Part shown: one piece after another, positions 5,353 to 8,502 of the stretch
Layout of the letters: the number at the start of each line of letters is the position of its first letter
Numbering within the stretch: position 1 is the stretch's first letter
Assembly: GCA_016293155.1 (NCBI GenBank)
Contig: JAEDEU010000062.1
Location: 1-8,502, forward strand
Reading direction: 5' to 3'
From: Clostridiaceae bacterium
Lineage (GTDB): Bacteria; Bacillota; Clostridia; Oscillospirales; Butyricicoccaceae
DNA: 8,502 nucleotides
Translations under genes and position numbers: made by a program
The notes under the pieces: model-generated
Told to the model about the DNA's origin: nothing
Seen by the model: the letters and a program-made list of their open reading frames with translations, nothing else
The model's database searches: none

Positions 5353-6543
5353 TTGGAATCTTATAGTTATCTGCTGTTTCTGGCCATCATCCTGCTTTCC
5401 ACCAAGGTACTGGGTCTGGCTTCCAGCAAGGTGAAAATGCCGGCAGTTGTCGGCGCACTGCTCGCCGGTCTGATTCTGGGGCCGTCCGTACTGGGTGTGG
5501 TTGAGGAAACCGAATTTCTGACCATGACTTCGGAAATCGGCGTTATTATCCTGATGTTCATGGCAGGTCTGGAAACCGACCTTCAGGAGCTGAAGGAAAC
5601 CGGTCTGGCTTCTCTGGTAATCGCAGTTGCTGGCGTTATCTTCCCGCTGGTCGGCGGCGCTGCCGTTTATATGGTATTCTTCCCGAACGACGGCGATGCA
5701 CTTTATATGCTGCGCGCCATCTTCCTCGGCGTTATCCTGACCGCCACCTCGGTCAGCATTACGGTGGAAACGCTGCGCGAAATGGGCAAACTCAAGGGCA
5801 AGGTCGGTACCGCGATTCTGGGCGCTGCCATCATCGACGACATTTTGGGCATTGTCGTACTGACCGTTGCAACCAGCTTTACGACTCCGGGTGTCAGCAT
5901 TCCGGTCGTTCTGCTGAAGATTGTAGGCTTCTTCGTATTCCTCGGCGTTGTCGGCGTATTCGTCGCATACCGTTACTTCAAGCATCTGAGCGATGCATTC
6001 ATTGAGCATCAGCACAGACGTACCGCAATCTATGCACTGGTATTCTGCCTGCTGCTGTCCTTCATCGCAGAGGCTGCCTTCGGCGTTGCGGACATCACCG
6101 GCGCATTTTTTGCAGGTCTGATCCTCTGCAACATTGCGGATGTCAAGTCCTATGTCAACCGCAAGATGGAGATTCTGGGCTATATGTTCTTCTCTCCGAT
6201 CTTCTTCGCGTGTGTTGGACTGAAGACCAATCTGGACGGTATGACCGCTTCGCTGATTCTGTTCTGCATCGTCCTGCTGATCGTTGCCATTCTGACCAAG
6301 ATTGTCGGCTGCGGTCTGGGCGCAAAGCTTACCGGCTTCAACGGTCAGGATTCCGTGCGTATCGGTGTGGGCATGATTTCCCGCGGTGAGGTCGCACTGA
6401 TCGTCGCGCAGAAGGGTGCCGCTGCCAATCTGGTTTCTCCGGATCTGTTCCCGGCAGTCGTACTGGTAGTTATCGTCACCACGCTGATTACTCCGATTCT
6501 GCTCAAGATCGTTATGGCTGACAAGAACGAAAAAACTGCATAA
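5353..6543 (+). CDS. CPA2-family cation/proton antiporter (Na+/H+ exchanger domain)
   Basis: An integral membrane exchanger of Na+ (or K+) for H+, used in pH and salt homeostasis. The 396-residue protein is hydrophobic almost throughout, with about 11-13 predicted membrane segments and short loops. Family marks are GALLAGLILGPSVLG near 34-48, MFMAGLETD near 68-76, TATSVSITVETLREMG near 130-145 (the unwound TM4 region), a paired Asp162-Asp163 in AAIIDDILGIV, and GMISRGEVALI near 340-350. A DD pair marks electrogenic CPA2 exchangers, whereas ND marks electroneutral ones; ion selectivity cannot be read from sequence. There is no C-terminal RCK/TrkA_N nucleotide-binding domain, unlike KefB/KefC. 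Start: GAGGGTG at 5340-5346 suits the TTG at 5353-5355; the GTG at 5344 would overlap that site. Upstream and downstream terminators make it a single-gene unit. Confidence 0.92.
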   Translation: MESYSYLLFLAIILLSTKVLGLASSKVKMPAVVGALLAGLILGPSVLGVVEETEFLTMTSEIGVIILMFMAGLETDLQELKETGLASLVIAVAGVIFPLVGGAAVYMVFFPNDGDALYMLRAIFLGVILTATSVSITVETLREMGKLKGKVGTAILGAAIIDDILGIVVLTVATSFTTPGVSIPVVLLKIVGFFVFLGVVGVFVAYRYFKHLSDAFIEHQHRRTAIYALVFCLLLSFIAEAAFGVADITGAFFAGLILCNIADVKSYVNRKMEILGYMFFSPIFFACVGLKTNLDGMTASLILFCIVLLIVAILTKIVGCGLGAKLTGFNGQDSVRIGVGMISRGEVALIVAQKGAAANLVSPDLFPAVVLVVIVTTLITPILLKIVMADKNEKTA

Positions 6544-6564
6544 AGCACGTTGAAAAGGCAATGC

Positions 6565-6593
6565 AACCCCGCTGCAATCGCAGCGGGGTTTTT
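6565..6593. terminator. Intrinsic terminator after the antiporter gene, shared with the convergent gene pair
   Basis: AACCCCGCTGC (6565-6575), loop AATC and GCAGCGGGGTT (6580-6590) form a perfect 11-bp stem followed by a T run to 6593, starting 21 nt after the antiporter stop. The convergent minus-strand gene ends at 6607, only 13 nt beyond. On that strand the hairpin is followed by TTGCATTGCCTTTT, a weaker T tract, so it probably works better for the antiporter than for the phage-like genes. Confidence 0.9.
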
Positions 6594-6606
6594 GCCATTC
6601 CGAATG

Positions 6607-7323
6607 TTATTTATATGCCCGAATGCGGTCAATTGCCAGCTTTGCCTGCTTGTAGGCCGAATCCGCCGTGCGGGTTCCCGCCTTTACGCCCAGAATCTTT
6701 GCATCCGCCGGAAGCACCACGCCATAGGTCTCCCAGCGCTTGAGCGCATTTTCATAGGCGATCTGCTTCTGCTCACTCTGGTATTTTTGATTTGCCAGCG
6801 CATACTCCCTGTCCGCCTGTGTTTTATTGAGCGTATAGGTGCGATTGGCCTGCCTGTTATTGAACGCATAGGTGCGGTCTGCATTGTACTGGTCGATCTC
6901 AGCCTGTGCACGCTGTGTGCGCAGGCTGGAAAGATCACTCTGTGCCTGCTCTGTGAGGCTGGCGCTCCGACTCGCCGCGTCCGAACGCGCAGTGCGCTCG
7001 GACTGGATACGCGACAGCATCAGACGGTTCAGGCTGCCGCGCAGGTTGTTGCTTTGCGCAATGCGCGCGCTTTCGGTGTAGCCGCTGGTGGCGCGTCCGT
7101 AGGTACTGCCGCCGCTCAGCCCCTGCGCGGCGAGCTTTTCCTCCAGACCGAGCGCCGAAATGCGCGCCGAGGTCTGCGCGTCCGTCACATCGCTGCGGTA
7201 CTGCCGCTGAATGCCGGAAAGGGTTTCCTCCAGCTGTCTGCTGTTTTCTTTCTGTGCGGTCTGAAGCGCCTCCAGGCGCCGCTTTTCCGCCGCATCGTAT
7301 AATTCACTGATATTGATTGCCAT
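6607..7323 (-). CDS. Phage-like alpha-helical protein with 11-residue repeats, function unknown
   Basis: A 238-residue, highly charged and Gln/Ala/Arg-rich protein with no signal peptide or membrane segment. The N-terminal 70 residues look helical and coiled-coil forming. A Gly/Ser-rich hinge (GLSGGSTYGRATSG, 68-81) follows, then a long helical stretch. Residues 145-177 are three consecutive 11-residue units (pattern x-x-[NQ]-A-[DN]-R-[TE]-Y-[AT]-[FL]-[NA]). The C-terminus (RWETYGVVLPADAKILGV... near 196) is a compact tail with a Trp-x-x-x-Gly start of a kind I associate with phage structural proteins. The ATG at 7321-7323 has GAGAGGAGG upstream, overlapping the TGA of the preceding gene; the 13-nt gap implies coupled translation. 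Phage origin is inferred from its partner and composition. It may be a tail, head-joining or ejected internal protein; no specific family was identified. Confidence 0.85.
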   Translation of the reverse strand: MAINISELYDAAEKRRLEALQTAQKENSRQLEETLSGIQRQYRSDVTDAQTSARISALGLEEKLAAQGLSGGSTYGRATSGYTESARIAQSNNLRGSLNRLMLSRIQSERTARSDAASRSASLTEQAQSDLSSLRTQRAQAEIDQYNADRTYAFNNRQANRTYTLNKTQADREYALANQKYQSEQKQIAYENALKRWETYGVVLPADAKILGVKAGTRTADSAYKQAKLAIDRIRAYK

Positions 7324-7336
7324 GCATTTCCTCCTC

Positions 7337-8502
7337 TCAGGTCTGCCGGATTTTATTTTTTATGCGGTAACGAATGACCATTCCGAGCAGACCAAACGGC
7401 TGATCCGTTCCCCTGTTTTCCACAACCGCCTGAAACAGGTGCAGCCTGCGCTTTCTCCTGCGCACGGGAATCGCCAGAATCTCCGGCTCAGAGCGGAAGG
7501 AAAAGGTCTCAAAATTCAGATTTTTGAACGAAAACAGGTACATCCCGATCGTTCGCACCGCCTGTGCATCCGCCTCTGTGCGATAGGACACCTCCGCGCC
7601 GGACATCCCGTCCGGCATGAGCACCGGATAAAAGTCAATCAGCGTTTTGCTGCGGCTCCAGTCTCCGAGCGGCGAGAGCGGCGTGGACCACAGCGCTGCA
7701 ATCGGCTGCCCGTCATCTCGATATTCCCCGACCTCTCCCGCCTCGCAGAAGCGGCAGACTCTGCCGTCTGCCGTGCCGAAATACAGCGCGTCATCCTGCG
7801 GAAGAAAGCATACTGCCGGGATGTGATTCCAAAAATACCATTCCGGCACACCGTTTTTGCTCTGCCTGCCGTCTGCGACATAGCAGTTCCCGTTCAGCGC
7901 CAGATAGTAGCTGCCGCGCCAGCAGCAGGCGGCAGCGTTCGCCCGCTCCGGCTCGCGGTTCAGCTTTGCCTCAATGCGTCCGGAGATGCGGAACACCGAG
8001 CGCTGCTCCGCCACATTTGTGCCGCCGATGCCCATCACGCCCAGCTCGGAAAGATAAATCGGCAGATCGTTCAGCACGGCGAGGCTGCGCGGCGCGATCA
8101 CGCCCGCTGCCTCCGCGCCCTGCCGCACCGGATACGCCGGACGGTCATTTTCGTCCAGATAAAAAGTGCGCTGATACTGCTGTGCATCCGGACCATCCTC
8201 CTTGAGGATGATCTGTGTATCGTACTGTCGCAGATAACCCAGAATCGCGGACGCATCCGAGCCCACACGGGTGTATCCGTTGTCCGGAAAATAGCTGGGA
8301 TCATACAGACCGGACTGCCAGTCCTGATTGGGATAGTCCGGATTTCCGGTCAGGAACACGCGGGTATCGTTCGAGCCGCCGAACAGCCCAAAATATCGGC
8401 ATTTATCGATGAGAGAGCGGTGATACGCGGAGGTTTTTGCAAATTTAATCACCACATTCGCCAGTCCGTTTCCGTCCGGCGGCGCCTGAGTAAATGTGAC
8501 CG
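7337..8502 (-). CDS. Phage-like virion protein, possibly head-completion/tail or beta-propeller type (partial, 5' end outside window)
   Basis: The frame stays open to the right edge, so the N-terminus is missing; 387 residues are visible. The GTG at 8455 is an internal codon with no good ribosome binding site, and the frame upstream continues as TFTQAPPDGNGLANV. Visible features are FGGSNDTRVFLTGNPDYPNQ, WQSGLYDPSYFPDNGYTRVG and QYDTQIILKED, then blade-like strands such as LNDLPIYLSELGVMGI, WRGSYYLALNGNCYVAD and DDALYFGTADGRVCRF. Alternating strands with repeated Trp, Tyr and Gly turns suggest a beta-propeller or similar repeat fold. From memory this wording resembles uncharacterised structural proteins of clostridial phages and P22-type DNA-stabilisation proteins, but I cannot confirm it. 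It is the first gene of a coupled pair with the 238-residue protein. Confidence 0.82.
   Translation of the reverse strand, partial: VTFTQAPPDGNGLANVVIKFAKTSAYHRSLIDKCRYFGLFGGSNDTRVFLTGNPDYPNQDWQSGLYDPSYFPDNGYTRVGSDASAILGYLRQYDTQIILKEDGPDAQQYQRTFYLDENDRPAYPVRQGAEAAGVIAPRSLAVLNDLPIYLSELGVMGIGGTNVAEQRSVFRISGRIEAKLNREPERANAAACCWRGSYYLALNGNCYVADGRQSKNGVPEWYFWNHIPAVCFLPQDDALYFGTADGRVCRFCEAGEVGEYRDDGQPIAALWSTPLSPLGDWSRSKTLIDFYPVLMPDGMSGAEVSYRTEADAQAVRTIGMYLFSFKNLNFETFSFRSEPEILAIPVRRRKRRLHLFQAVVENRGTDQPFGLLGMVIRYRIKNKIRQT

Noticed and set aside
5331..5366. An 11-codon open frame (ATG at 5331, TAG at 5364) overlapping the antiporter start
   Set aside because: No Shine-Dalgarno precedes it; the sequence upstream is the AT-only repeat. 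It is most likely chance.
5350..6561. A 403-codon open frame on the minus strand, antisense to the antiporter gene
   Set aside because: Its translation is an unnatural Asn/Asp/Gln/Cys-rich string, the usual complement of a membrane protein gene. The plus-strand frame has clear CPA2 motifs.
8455..8455. GTG at 8453-8455 as the true start of the right-edge gene
   Set aside because: The frame remains open upstream to the edge with plausible protein sequence, and no good ribosome binding site precedes the GTG, so the gene is treated as partial.

Overview
The window looks like chromosomal DNA from an anaerobic Gram-positive bacterium of the class Clostridia, probably a fairly GC-rich gut lineage of the Oscillospiraceae/Butyricicoccaceae kind (the family is a guess). 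The evidence is a tRNA-sensing T-box leader in front of thrS, a clostridial-type 2[4Fe-4S] ferredoxin, AGGAGG-type ribosome binding sites, consensus sigma-A-like promoters and a ClpC/ClpA-type unfoldase. Five protein genes are complete and one runs off the right edge.

Left part, minus strand: thrS (23-1972) is preceded by a complete threonine T-box leader. Its promoter is TTGACA-17-TACAAT, and the leader has a stem I with a probable ACC specifier, a T-box sequence and an intrinsic terminator. Upstream lies a Clp-family AAA+ unfoldase (2475-4667, GTG start), also on the minus strand. It has the N-domain, two ATPase modules and a ClpP-docking VGF loop, but the middle (M) domain of ClpC is missing.

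Middle, plus strand: divergent from the Clp gene is a 56-residue ferredoxin (4837-5007) with its own extended -10 promoter and a UUCG-loop terminator. After an AT-rich spacer comes a CPA2-type Na+/H+ (or K+/H+) antiporter (start probably TTG at 5353, end 6543). A perfect 10-bp tandem repeat lies just upstream of its start. These genes look like independent single-gene transcription units.

Right part, minus strand: a strong hairpin at 6565-6590 separates the antiporter from two tightly coupled genes transcribed towards it. One is a 238-residue alpha-helical protein with 11-residue repeats. The other is a larger beta-rich protein, open at the right edge, that resembles phage virion proteins. 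These look like the end of a prophage or domesticated-phage structural module that continues beyond the window.

Most of the window is housekeeping. No clearly new multi-gene system is visible. The points most worth a second look are the phage-like pair, the Clp ATPase without an M-domain, and the repeat upstream of the antiporter.
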